Part shown: positions 1-8,414 of the stretch, piece after piece
Numbering within the stretch: position 1 is the stretch's first letter
Layout: every line of letters starts with the position of its first letter
Assembly (NCBI RefSeq): GCF_009768975.1
Contig: NZ_CP035733.1
Location: 372,001-436,000, forward strand
DNA: 64,000 bases
Direction: 5' to 3'
From: Sphingorhabdus lacus
GTDB taxonomy: Bacteria; Pseudomonadota; Alphaproteobacteria; Sphingomonadales; Sphingomonadaceae
The notes under the pieces: model-generated
The model's database searches: none
What the model saw: only the letters and a program-made list of their open reading frames with translations
Told to the model about the DNA's origin: nothing
Translations under genes and position numbers: made by a program

Positions 1-3000
1 CGGCATCTTTATATTTTCGTCTGGCTGCCCCGCGACGATGTGTCCACCGGTATGCGCAAGCAGATCGAGGATATGTTGACCGCAACGACAGGCGGCGGGC
101 TGCTTGGCTGGTCGATCAGCCTCGAAGATGGCGGTATCGCGCTTCTGCGCTACACGCTCGACTTGCCGGATCGTGACCAGAAGGTCGATGAAGCCCAACT
201 CGACGATAAGCTGGAACTCATGGTCCGCGGGTGGGAGCCCGCGGTTGAGGCATCGCTTGCCCGCTTGACCGATGAAAAGCGCGCCGCTGCAATGATCGTT
301 CGTTATGGCGCATTGTTCCCGAACAATTACCGCACCAGCTACAGTTCGGACGAAGCTGCGCGCGATATGCTCGGCCTGCTGCAGATGGAGCGTGACCATA
401 GCAAGGTGACGCGGCTTTCCGCCGATGGGGAAATGCTGCGCCTGAAAGTGTTCAGTCAGGGCGGTGCCATGCCGTTGAGCGACATGGTCCCCGCGCTCGA
501 AAATTTCGGATTCGACGTATTGGAGGAATCCCCGACGGCCTTGAGTGACGGGAATTATATCCATGACTTCCGACTGGGTCTGCGCGGTGGCGATGTCGCC
601 AGCGTGATGGAACGCGCCGCCATTCTCGAAGGCGCGTTGAGCCAGGTTCTCGACGGAAAAGCCGAGAATGATGTATTCAACCAGCTTGTCACGGTGGCCG
701 CGCTTTTGCCTCAGTCGGTGATCTTGCTGCGCGCCTGGTACCGCTATTTGCGGCAGACGGGTGTCACCTATGGCATGCCCACCGCCGTTGCCGCCCTGTC
801 CAAGCATTCGGGCGTCACACGCGCGATTATCAGCCTCTTCAACGCCGCGCATGATCCAGCCTTTACCGGCGACCGCGACAAGGAATCGGCGAAATTTATC
901 AAGAGCATTGAAACCGGACTTGCTGCGGTCTCGGCAATTGATGAGGACCGGATTTTGCGGCGCTATATGGGCGTCGTGCGCGCCACCTTGCGTACCAATG
1001 CCTTTGCGCCTGCCGGTGCCGAAGCCTTGGCGTTCAAACTCGACAGCGCCAAAGTTCCGGGTCTGCCCGCGCCTCTGCCTTGGCGCGAAGTGTTCGTTTA
1101 TTCGCCGCGGGTCGAGGGCATCCATTTGCGCGCTGGTCCTGTCGCGCGCGGGGGTCTGCGCTGGTCCGACCGCCGGGACGATTTCCGCACCGAGGTTCTG
1201 GGCCTGATGAAAGCGCAGCGCGTCAAAAACGCCGTGATTGTGCCAACGGGTGCAAAGGGCGGGTTCTATCCCAAAAAACTGCCCGACATGCGGGTCGACC
1301 GCGACGCCTGGTTTGCGGAAGGCACCGAGAGCTATCGCCTGTTCATCCGCACCTTGCTGTCGATCACCGACAATATCGTGAACGACAAGGTAGTGCATCC
1401 CGACAGCGTAGTTATCCATGACGGCGACGATCCCTATTTCGTGGTTGCCGCCGACAAGGGAACCGCAACCTTCTCCGACACGGCCAATGCCATCGCGCTG
1501 GAACGCAATTTCTGGCTGGGCGACGCGTTCGCCAGTGGCGGTTCGGTGGGCTATGACCATAAGGCAATGGGCATCACCGCCAAGGGTGGCTGGCTTTCGG
1601 TCCAGCGGCACTTTGCCGAAATGGGCATCAATGTGCAGAAAGAGCCTGTTACGGTTGCCGGTGTCGGCGACATGTCGGGCGACGTGTTCGGCAATGGTAT
1701 GCTGCTGTCCAAAACGTTGAAGGTCGTTGCGGCCTTTGACCATAGACACATCTTCTTCGATCCCAGTCCGGACCCTGCCATAAGCTGGAAAGAACGCCAG
1801 CGGCTGTTCAACCTGCCTCGGTCAAGCTGGCTGGATTATGATCCAAAGCTGATTTCCAAAGGCGGTGGCGTCTTTGCACGCAATGAAAAAAGCATCAAGA
1901 CAACCCCTGAAATCAGGGCCTTGCTGGGCATAGATGCCAAAGATATTGAACCTTCGGAACTGATGACGGCCATTTTGAAAGCGCCCGTCCAGTTGCTTTG
2001 GTTTGGTGGAATCGGGACCTATATCAAGGACAAGGGCGAGAGCCATCTGGACGTGGGCGACCCCGGCAACGATGCCATTCGCGTCAACGGCGCCGATGTG
2101 CGAGCGCAAGTCATTGGCGAAGGTGCCAATCTGGGTGTCACGCAAGCAGGCCGCATCGGCTTTGCCCTGCGCGGTGGTCGCATTAATACCGACTTTATCG
2201 ACAACAGCGCCGGCGTTGATTGTTCGGATAATGAGGTCAACATCAAGATCGCGCTCAACGCCGAAATGCGTGCGGGCAAGCTGAAAGAACCGGTCCGCAA
2301 CAAGTTGCTGGCCGAAATGACCGATGCGGTTGCGCATCTGGTGCTGGAGGATAACCGCCTGCAGACGCTGGCGCTGTCCATCGCCGAAACCGGCGGGGCG
2401 GGGGATTTGCCCGCTTATGTCCGGCTGATCGAAACCTTCGAAAGCACGGGCAGGTTGGACCGTGTGGTCGAAGGCATTGCACCCAATGACGAGCTTTTCC
2501 GCCGCGCAAGTGAGGGCAAGGGGCTGACCCGGCCGGAACTGGCGGTTTTGCTGTCGACGGCGAAGCTGGCGACGCAGGATGGCGTAGAGGCCGCTCCCTT
2601 GGCCGAAGATCCCTCGATGGATGGCGAGTTGCTTGCGGCATTTCCTGACGCAATGGTCAAAAAGCACAAGTCGGCGATTTTGGCGCACCGGTTGCGCAAG
2701 GAAATCATCGCGACCAAGCTTGCAAACCGGATGATCAATCGGCTCGGTCTGCTCCACCCGTTCGAATTGGCGGAAGAAGAAGGCTGTGGCCTCGGCGAAG
2801 TTGCGGCGGCCTTTGCCATTGCGGAGCGGATCTACGATCTGCCGGCATTATGGCAGGCTATCGACACGGCCGAAATGCCCGAATCGACCCGTTTGCTCTT
2901 GTTTAATCAGACCGCTGTTGAGGTCCGCGCGCAAATGGCCGACCTGATCCGCAATGCGGCGGAAGGCCGTGACGTGGGTGCTGCGACCGCGCTCTACACT

Positions 3001-3525
3001 CCGGTCGTACAGAAATTGTCGACCTCGCTTGATAGCTTGCTACCTGCGGATGTCCGTCACCAGACCGAAAGCTTTGGCGCGCGTCTGGTCGAACATGGCG
3101 CGCCGCGCAAAATTGCGGATCGTCTGGTGCAGATGGCACAGCTTGATGGGGCGATTGGCCTTGCGGCGCTGTCGGCGACACAAAAGGCCGATGTGACTGC
3201 GCTGACACAGGCGTTCACCGCACTGGGCGACGCGCTGGGCATCGGCTGGGCACAGGGCACAGCGATGCAAATGGATCCGCATGACCCGTGGGAGCGTTTG
3301 CTCGTTGCCGGGCTGGCGCGTGATTTCCAGGCAATGCGCCTCGATTTCCTCCGCCGCCGCGCCGCGAAGAAGCCGCTCGCCGATACACAGGGCTGGGTCG
3401 CCGACAATGAAGGCCGGGTCCGGTCCTTCAAGGCGATGGTCGACCGTGCGCGTATGGCCGGTTTGCCCACACCCGCTATGCTGGCACAGATTGCCGGGCA
3501 GGCGCGGGTGCTGCTGGGGCGTTAA
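1..3525 (+). CDS. gdhB: NAD-specific glutamate dehydrogenase, large form (5' end outside window)
   Basis: This enzyme converts glutamate to 2-oxoglutarate and ammonia with NAD+ in the cytoplasm, linking amino-acid breakdown to the TCA cycle. The frame is already open at base 1 (RHLYIFVWLPRDD before the GTG at 40), so 1174 C-terminal residues are visible and the start lies upstream. The large family is usually about 1500-1600 residues. Typical catalytic-core stretches are present: ARGGLRWSDRRDDFRTEV near visible residue 380, the glycine-rich PTGAKGGFYPKK just after it, and GVGDMSGDVFGNGM, a Rossmann-type segment. The gene ends in TAA at 3523-3525 and converges with the small gene on the minus strand. 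Family identity is secure. The upstream regulatory domains cannot be judged. Confidence 0.93.
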   Translation, partial: RHLYIFVWLPRDDVSTGMRKQIEDMLTATTGGGLLGWSISLEDGGIALLRYTLDLPDRDQKVDEAQLDDKLELMVRGWEPAVEASLARLTDEKRAAAMIVRYGALFPNNYRTSYSSDEAARDMLGLLQMERDHSKVTRLSADGEMLRLKVFSQGGAMPLSDMVPALENFGFDVLEESPTALSDGNYIHDFRLGLRGGDVASVMERAAILEGALSQVLDGKAENDVFNQLVTVAALLPQSVILLRAWYRYLRQTGVTYGMPTAVAALSKHSGVTRAIISLFNAAHDPAFTGDRDKESAKFIKSIETGLAAVSAIDEDRILRRYMGVVRATLRTNAFAPAGAEALAFKLDSAKVPGLPAPLPWREVFVYSPRVEGIHLRAGPVARGGLRWSDRRDDFRTEVLGLMKAQRVKNAVIVPTGAKGGFYPKKLPDMRVDRDAWFAEGTESYRLFIRTLLSITDNIVNDKVVHPDSVVIHDGDDPYFVVAADKGTATFSDTANAIALERNFWLGDAFASGGSVGYDHKAMGITAKGGWLSVQRHFAEMGINVQKEPVTVAGVGDMSGDVFGNGMLLSKTLKVVAAFDHRHIFFDPSPDPAISWKERQRLFNLPRSSWLDYDPKLISKGGGVFARNEKSIKTTPEIRALLGIDAKDIEPSELMTAILKAPVQLLWFGGIGTYIKDKGESHLDVGDPGNDAIRVNGADVRAQVIGEGANLGVTQAGRIGFALRGGRINTDFIDNSAGVDCSDNEVNIKIALNAEMRAGKLKEPVRNKLLAEMTDAVAHLVLEDNRLQTLALSIAETGGAGDLPAYVRLIETFESTGRLDRVVEGIAPNDELFRRASEGKGLTRPELAVLLSTAKLATQDGVEAAPLAEDPSMDGELLAAFPDAMVKKHKSAILAHRLRKEIIATKLANRMINRLGLLHPFELAEEEGCGLGEVAAAFAIAERIYDLPALWQAIDTAEMPESTRLLLFNQTAVEVRAQMADLIRNAAEGRDVGAATALYTPVVQKLSTSLDSLLPADVRHQTESFGARLVEHGAPRKIADRLVQMAQLDGAIGLAALSATQKADVTALTQAFTALGDALGIGWAQGTAMQMDPHDPWERLLVAGLARDFQAMRLDFLRRRAAKKPLADTQGWVADNEGRVRSFKAMVDRARMAGLPTPAMLAQIAGQARVLLGR

Positions 3526-3529
3526 GCGG

Positions 3530-3658
3530 CTAGGATTTGGATGCCATCAGTCCGGCGACACTACCCTTTGTCGACGGATTGGACGCGTTCTGCTTCTTCG
3601 GTTTTTCGGCCTTTGGCTTGCGGGCTTCGCGGTTCGTTTTCTTTTGGCTCTTCGCCAT
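3530..3658 (-). CDS. 42-aa lysine-rich basic protein, unknown function
   Basis: This is a short gene with a clear start: AGGAGAG lies 5 nt before an ATG (complement of 3656-3658), and the frame runs to TAG. The product begins MAKSQKKTNREARKPKAEK and is almost entirely Lys, Arg, Ala, Ser and Pro until a short hydrophobic-tipped end (GSVAGLMASKS). There is no signal peptide or membrane segment. It begins 16 nt after the stop of the glycosyltransferase gene on the same strand, so co-transcription is likely. It ends 4 nt from the stop of the convergent glutamate dehydrogenase gene. I recall similar small basic proteins in sphingomonads but cannot assign a role. Nucleic-acid binding is only a guess from the charge. 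Confidence 0.7.
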   Translation of the reverse strand: MAKSQKKTNREARKPKAEKPKKQNASNPSTKGSVAGLMASKS

Positions 3659-3674
3659 ATCGTCTCTCCTGTGG

Positions 3675-4583
3675 TTAGGCGGCTAGTGCCGGCTTGGGGG
3701 TAAGAGGGCTGCTGTTCGCAATTGGCCGGTACTGGCTGGCGGCTGGCGTCAGCAGATGCGCCTCCAGCAAGGTGAGGATTTCCGAATCTTCGTCGGCGTC
3801 AAATTTGCGGGCAAAGAAATCGGGGCTGAGGCTCAAGCGCATGGCATCGGCTTTGACAAAGGTGCGAGGGCGCAGCTTGATGTCGCCGTCGGGGATCCAG
3901 TCGATCGTACGCAAATCGTCATTGATCACTTCGCCATGCTTTCCGCTGTTCATGATCAGGGTCTGGAAAAAGCCTTCGTCGGCAATCAGCGATCGGCGGT
4001 AAAAGGTGCGGAACGGCTTCACCCGGGCGTCGGTGCAGGCGAATTCGCAAAAGGCGCGGGTGACGACTTTCCACTGGGTGCCGATAAAGGGTGTGACATG
4101 CGCCATGGGGCGGCGTTTGACGCCGGTCCGGAAGATGCGGCCCAAAGCCTCAATAAAATAATGGCTGATCCGGTTGACGGTGTCGGGCCGGACCAAATGC
4201 TGGTTTACGGCACGGATATATTGCTTGCCGCGATTCAACCGCAGAAAGCCGCGGATATATTCCTGTGACTTCAGCGGGAAATCCTGTCCGCTCAGATTGA
4301 TATAATGGGTCCAGCTTTTGCTCATCTTCAGCAGCATCGCCATGCCGCGCAGCTCTGCATCGACCAGGCTGTATCCACCCCATAGCATGGGGCGCGGTTC
4401 CAATATGGCAGTGCCCTGATAAGGTTTCAGAAAGGCGGTGATGTCGGCCTGTATTTCGGGGCCGGAGGTGCGGTCGATGTGGATGAGATACTGGTTGCCG
4501 GGCACATAGATGGCGCGGAACATGCGCTTGAACTGTTCGGGAAAGCGATGGACGAGAATGAAATAGGCGATCAAAAGGCGCAC
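3675..4583 (-). CDS. GT14 (Branch / core-2/I-branching type) glycosyltransferase
   Basis: This is a predicted transferase of a sugar, in characterised members N-acetylglucosamine or xylose, from a nucleotide sugar to a glycan acceptor. The 302-aa product opens with the hydrophobic strand RLLIAYFILVH. It has the family landmarks IHIDRTS (residues 34-40), the WGGYSLVDAE stretch (68-77) and HYINLSGQDFPL (93-104), the last being the most recognisable Branch-family motif. The start is a GTG at 4583; an ATG 5 nt upstream is out of frame and stops after five codons. No signal peptide or membrane anchor is obvious, so it probably works in the cytoplasm on a surface polysaccharide precursor. The 42-aa basic gene follows 16 nt downstream. 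Acceptor and donor are unknown. Confidence 0.82.
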   Translation of the reverse strand: MRLLIAYFILVHRFPEQFKRMFRAIYVPGNQYLIHIDRTSGPEIQADITAFLKPYQGTAILEPRPMLWGGYSLVDAELRGMAMLLKMSKSWTHYINLSGQDFPLKSQEYIRGFLRLNRGKQYIRAVNQHLVRPDTVNRISHYFIEALGRIFRTGVKRRPMAHVTPFIGTQWKVVTRAFCEFACTDARVKPFRTFYRRSLIADEGFFQTLIMNSGKHGEVINDDLRTIDWIPDGDIKLRPRTFVKADAMRLSLSPDFFARKFDADEDSEILTLLEAHLLTPAASQYRPIANSSPLTPKPALAA

Positions 4584-4757
4584 TCCATGTGCGCGCGCCG
4601 GACCTGCAGGGACGACGCGCGGCGGGTATCACCCGTCTCGGGACGCCAAGCGAAAGAAAGTTCGACCGGAAAGAGACACTGGCCAGCACGGGCGGGGCGG
4701 CTGTCAGTCCCGCCTATATAGGGATGAAAGCGCCCTTATATAAGGCCCTACCGCCGA

Positions 4758-5357
4758 TTATTCGGCGGCTTCGGTCTCCATTGCCCGTTTGTAGATGCTG
4801 TTCAGCGGATATTTGAACAGCTTCATCACCATGGGTTCGAAAAATTCGAGCGGCAGGGTGTCATATTCGGGGTCGAAAGCCGGGCAATCATATTTGTCGA
4901 TAAATTCTTCGGTATCGGCAAACCATTCATGCCCCCGGAACTGTTCACGCATATCGCGGTCAAGGCCGAGATGGTGGAAGAAATTATGCCCCTGGAAGAT
5001 GCCATGATGCTGGACAATCCAGAGGAGCTTCTCGGACACAAAGGGTTTCAGGATCGCCGCCGCAATGTCGGGATGGTTTGCCGCGCCCAGCGTGTCGCCG
5101 ATATCGTGCAGCAAGGCCATCACCACATAATCTTCGTCCCGCCCGTCGCGATAGGCGCGGGTCGCGGTCTGCAGCGAATGGGTCAGCCGGTCCACCGCAA
5201 AGCCGCCAAAGTCGCCGTCGAGCAGCTTCAAATGGTCTAATATCCGCTTCCCGCCATTTTGCGCGAACGGAATATTGTGCCGCATGATGATCTGCCAATC
5301 CTCTTGCGTGCTCAGCGACATGTCGTGAAAACTGGCGCGATCGTCTTGATTGTCCAT
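4758..5357 (-). CDS. HD-domain protein, possible PhnZ-like di-iron oxygenase or phosphohydrolase
   Basis: The product is 199 aa from the ATG at 5357, preceded by GAGGAAAG at proper spacing; the frame stays open further upstream without a ribosome site. The HD signature is visible as H60, ALLHDIGD (H84, D85), NHPD (H95) and QHHGIFQGH (H117/H118), the arrangement of a metal-binding HD fold. The overall layout resembles the small HD family that includes PhnZ/TmpB, mixed-valent di-iron oxygenases, as well as plain HD phosphohydrolases. The substrate cannot be read from sequence. The gene is divergent from the histidine kinase gene, with 90 nt between starts, which could hold a shared control region. 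No phosphonate genes are nearby. Confidence 0.75.
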   Translation of the reverse strand: MDNQDDRASFHDMSLSTQEDWQIIMRHNIPFAQNGGKRILDHLKLLDGDFGGFAVDRLTHSLQTATRAYRDGRDEDYVVMALLHDIGDTLGAANHPDIAAAILKPFVSEKLLWIVQHHGIFQGHNFFHHLGLDRDMREQFRGHEWFADTEEFIDKYDCPAFDPEYDTLPLEFFEPMVMKLFKYPLNSIYKRAMETEAAE

Positions 5358-5447
5358 GTGACTCTTTCCTCTCGTCAGCCATGCTATCATGGCTTTTCTG
5401 TGAAACAAGGGCTTCATGCGCGCGCAAAATGCGGCTAGACCCAAAAT

Positions 5448-6584
5448 ATGGCGGTTCTAGAGCTTACTGATAAACCCTTTTTCGCGGACAAGAACCGGGC
5501 TTTCTGGAACCTGCATTCCGCCGGTTGGGCAGGGGCCGTTATCTTGCGCGCCGCATCCGGCATTGCGCAGGGCCAGCCTGTCAGCTTCCTTGTCCCCATC
5601 CTGATCTCCGCCGTTACCGGCTATTCCATCACGCTCGTTCTGTCGGTGGTCTACCGTTTCCTGATTGACCAGCGCCCGTTCATTACGTGGAGCCTGACCT
5701 TTGTGGCCATGTCCGTGGCGACCATTGGCTATGCCTATATCGATGTGTGGGTGCTGCAGACGATACGCGACGGGGTCGACGAAACGCCCTTTGCGCAGCT
5801 TTGGCTGGCGGCGATCTATATCAACTCGGTGCTTTTGGCGGCATGGTCGGCGCTTTATTACGCGATCAACTATTTCGTCCGCGCCGAAGAGCAGGCGGAC
5901 CAGATGATGCGGCTGGAGGCGCAGGCGACCAGCGCGCAGCTCACCATGCTGCGGTATCAGCTCAACCCGCATTTCCTGTTCAACACGCTGAACAGTATTT
6001 CCACGCTGGTCCTGCTGAAACAGACCGAGCAGGCCAACGCGATGTTGTCGCGCCTGTCGTCTTTCCTGCGCTTCACCTTGATTAACGAGGCCGCCGCTAA
6101 AGTGCCGCTGACGCAGGAAATCGAGACGTTGAAGCTCTATCTCGATATCGAGAAAATGCGTTTCGAAGAGCGGTTGCGCACCTTTTTCAACATCGAACCG
6201 GCGGTCGAAAATGCGCTGGTGCCCTCATTGTTGCTGCAACCGTTGGTGGAAAACGCCATCAAATATGCGGTCACGCCGAAAGAAGAGGGGGCGGATATCT
6301 CGGTTACCGCTCAACTCGTCGGCCAAAGGGTTCGCATCACCGTTTCCGACACCGGCCCGGGCTTGCAGCCGGGTCAGCAAGACCACAGCCTGTCCACAGG
6401 GGTCGGCATGGCGAACACGCGCGAGCGGCTTTCGCAGGCCTATGGAGATGACCAGCGTTTCGAATTTTATGTGAAAGCTAGCGGCGGATTTGAGGTTTTA
6501 TTGGAACTGCCTTATCAGACGCGCATTATACCGGTCGAAGAAAATCAAGCGGGGGCAACATTACAAGGAATGAAAACCGCATGA
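5448..6584 (+). CDS. LytS/YehU-type membrane sensor histidine kinase
   Basis: This is a sensor kinase that should autophosphorylate on His and pass phosphate to the LytTR regulator encoded next. The 378-aa product has about four hydrophobic segments in residues 20-150. Next come a short coiled linker and the His_kinase motif QLNPHFLFNTLNS with the likely phospho-acceptor H175. An HATPase domain follows, with an N-box (QPLVENAIKYAV) and a G-box (DTGPGL, then STGVGMANTRERL). There is no recognisable extracellular ligand domain, so sensing is probably by the membrane part. The stop codon overlaps the next start by 4 nt (ATGA), so the pair is translationally coupled. No clear Shine-Dalgarno precedes the ATG at 5448. 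Confidence 0.92.
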   Translation: MAVLELTDKPFFADKNRAFWNLHSAGWAGAVILRAASGIAQGQPVSFLVPILISAVTGYSITLVLSVVYRFLIDQRPFITWSLTFVAMSVATIGYAYIDVWVLQTIRDGVDETPFAQLWLAAIYINSVLLAAWSALYYAINYFVRAEEQADQMMRLEAQATSAQLTMLRYQLNPHFLFNTLNSISTLVLLKQTEQANAMLSRLSSFLRFTLINEAAAKVPLTQEIETLKLYLDIEKMRFEERLRTFFNIEPAVENALVPSLLLQPLVENAIKYAVTPKEEGADISVTAQLVGQRVRITVSDTGPGLQPGQQDHSLSTGVGMANTRERLSQAYGDDQRFEFYVKASGGFEVLLELPYQTRIIPVEENQAGATLQGMKTA

Positions 6585-7381
6585 GCATTCGTACAATATT
6601 GGTTGATGATGAAAAATTGGCCATCCAGGGCCTCGAATTGAGGCTTCAGGCATTTGACGATATTGAAATCGTTGCCACATGCCATAACGGGCGTGAGGCA
6701 ATCCGGAAGATCAAGACATTGAAGCCCGATCTGGTTTTTCTGGACATCCAGATGCCCGGATTTGATGGCTTCTCGGTGGTGCAGGGCGTGATGGACATTG
6801 ATCCCCCGCTTTTTGTCTTTGTCACCGCCTATTCCGAACATGCGATCAAGGCCTTTGAGGCGCAGGCGGTCGATTATCTGATGAAGCCCGTCGAGCCCGA
6901 CCGGTTGGCCGACACCATGGAACGTGTCCGGTCACGTCTGGCGAACAAGCGCAACACCGATGAGCTGGAGCGTCTGCGCACCGTCATCAACGAAGTCGCG
7001 CCCAACGCCGCCGACAATCTGGGCTCAATGGACGACGATGTCGCGTCCACGCGCTTTGAAAAGCTGATAAACGTCAAGGACCGGGGCCAGATTTTCCGCG
7101 TCGACGTAGAAAGCATTGAGCGGATCGACGCTGCGGGTGACTATATGTGCATCTACACCGCCGACAATTCGCTGATCCTGCGCGAAACGATGAAGGATCT
7201 GGAAAAGCGTCTTGATCCGCGCACATTCCAGCGGGTGCACCGCAGCACCATCGTCAATCTGGACCAGGTGCGTCAGGTCAAGCCCCACACCAATGGCGAA
7301 TGCTTCCTCGTGCTCGAATCCGGCGCGCAGGTGAAGGTTAGCCGGTCCTACCGCGACGTCGTCGCACGTTTCGTACATTAA
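6581..7381 (+). CDS. LytTR-family response regulator
   Basis: This 266-aa two-component regulator partners the LytS-type kinase whose stop it overlaps. The receiver domain spans about residues 3-120: acidic pocket DD (9-10), phospho-acceptor D55 in FLDIQMPG, the conserved Thr/Ala region VTAYSEHA and K102-type lysine in YLMKPVEPD. A linker of about 40 residues leads to a LytTR DNA-binding domain (about 160-264), with RFEKLINVKDRGQIF at its start and FQRVHRSTIVNLDQV as the hallmark motif. LytTR domains bind short direct repeats and usually activate nearby genes; the dienelactone hydrolase gene starts 16 nt downstream and may be in the same transcript. The signal sensed is unknown. Confidence 0.93.
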   Translation: MSIRTILVDDEKLAIQGLELRLQAFDDIEIVATCHNGREAIRKIKTLKPDLVFLDIQMPGFDGFSVVQGVMDIDPPLFVFVTAYSEHAIKAFEAQAVDYLMKPVEPDRLADTMERVRSRLANKRNTDELERLRTVINEVAPNAADNLGSMDDDVASTRFEKLINVKDRGQIFRVDVESIERIDAAGDYMCIYTADNSLILRETMKDLEKRLDPRTFQRVHRSTIVNLDQVRQVKPHTNGECFLVLESGAQVKVSRSYRDVVARFVH

Positions 7382-7396
7382 AAAAGGAGAATAGGG

Positions 7397-8305
7397 ATGG
7401 CCGAAGCCGACGCGTCACCGCGCATGAAAGCCAGCGACTTCCATCCCTATATTCTCGAAATCTTTGACGGCTATGTGCATGGCAAGCTGACCAAGCGCGA
7501 ATTCATCCGGGAGGCGGGCAAATTCGCCGCCGCCGGTGTCACGGGCCTGATGATCCTGCAGCAACTCGCGCCCGATTATGCGCTGGCGCAACAGGTGAAG
7601 GCCGACGACCCCGCGATCATAACGCAAAGGGTCGAAGTACCCAGCCCAGAAGGCCATGGCAGCATCAACGGCCTGCTCGCCCGGCCTGCCAAGGCAAAGG
7701 GCAAGTTGCCTGCGGTATTGGTCATTCACGAAAATCGCGGCCTCAACCCCTATATCGAGGATGTGGCGCGGCGTCTGGCGAAGGCCGGATATCTGGCACT
7801 CGCCCCCGACGGCCTGTCCTCGGTTGGCGGCTATCCCGGCAACGACGACAAGGGCCGCGAACTGCAGGCGAAACTCAATCCGGCAAAATTGCTTGAGGAT
7901 TTCTTCGCCAGCTTTGAATTTCTGCGCGATCACAAGGAAAGCAACGGCAAAGTCGGTGCGGTCGGCTTCTGCTATGGCGGCGGCGTATGCAATGCGCTTG
8001 CCGTGGCCTATCCCGACCTCGGCGCTTCGGCTCCCTATTATGGCCGCCAACCCAAGGCCGAGGAAGTCCCCGCGATCAAGGCCCCGTTGCTGATCCACTA
8101 TGCCGAAGCAGACGAGCGCATCAACGCAGGCTGGCTGCCTTATCAGGCGGCGCTGATTTCCAACCAGAAACGCTACGAAGTGCATTTCTACCCCGGCACG
8201 CAGCATGGCTTCCACAACGACAGCACCCCGCGTTACGACAAGGCGGCAGCGGAGTTGAGCTGGTCGCGGACCCTGGCCTTTTTCAAGGCGAATTTGACGG
8301 CCTGA
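7397..8305 (+). CDS. Dienelactone hydrolase-family protein, probably exported
   Basis: This alpha/beta hydrolase has a cysteine nucleophile, as in carboxymethylenebutenolidases. The 302-aa product carries G-x-C-x-G-G as GFCYGGG (C192), an acidic residue in HYAEADERI and H270 in PGTQHGFHND, completing a Cys-Asp-His triad. Residues 25-60 (KREFIREAGKFAAAG then a hydrophobic run ending in ALA) look like a degenerate Tat or Sec signal that lost its twin arginine. Family members of the YghX type share this feature. An AAAAAGGAGA ribosome site lies before the ATG, 16 nt after the response regulator, suggesting co-expression. The natural substrate is unknown; aromatic catabolism genes are absent nearby. 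Confidence 0.88.
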   Translation: MAEADASPRMKASDFHPYILEIFDGYVHGKLTKREFIREAGKFAAAGVTGLMILQQLAPDYALAQQVKADDPAIITQRVEVPSPEGHGSINGLLARPAKAKGKLPAVLVIHENRGLNPYIEDVARRLAKAGYLALAPDGLSSVGGYPGNDDKGRELQAKLNPAKLLEDFFASFEFLRDHKESNGKVGAVGFCYGGGVCNALAVAYPDLGASAPYYGRQPKAEEVPAIKAPLLIHYAEADERINAGWLPYQAALISNQKRYEVHFYPGTQHGFHNDSTPRYDKAAAELSWSRTLAFFKANLTA

Positions 8306-8414
8306 GGCGGGCGGTTTCTTTTTTCGTCAGAAGGAAGAAGAGAATAGGCAAGATTGTCTTTCTTCAACTTCACGTTCATCGCCCCGCCCCGCAATAATCC
8401 GGAACGGCGGTACG

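Noticed and set aside
1822-2757. Minus-strand frame of 311 aa inside the glutamate dehydrogenase
   Set aside because: Antisense shadow; no motif, no ribosome site.
8306-8414. Terminator after the dienelactone hydrolase gene
   Set aside because: A T-run exists near 8318 but no stable stem precedes it.
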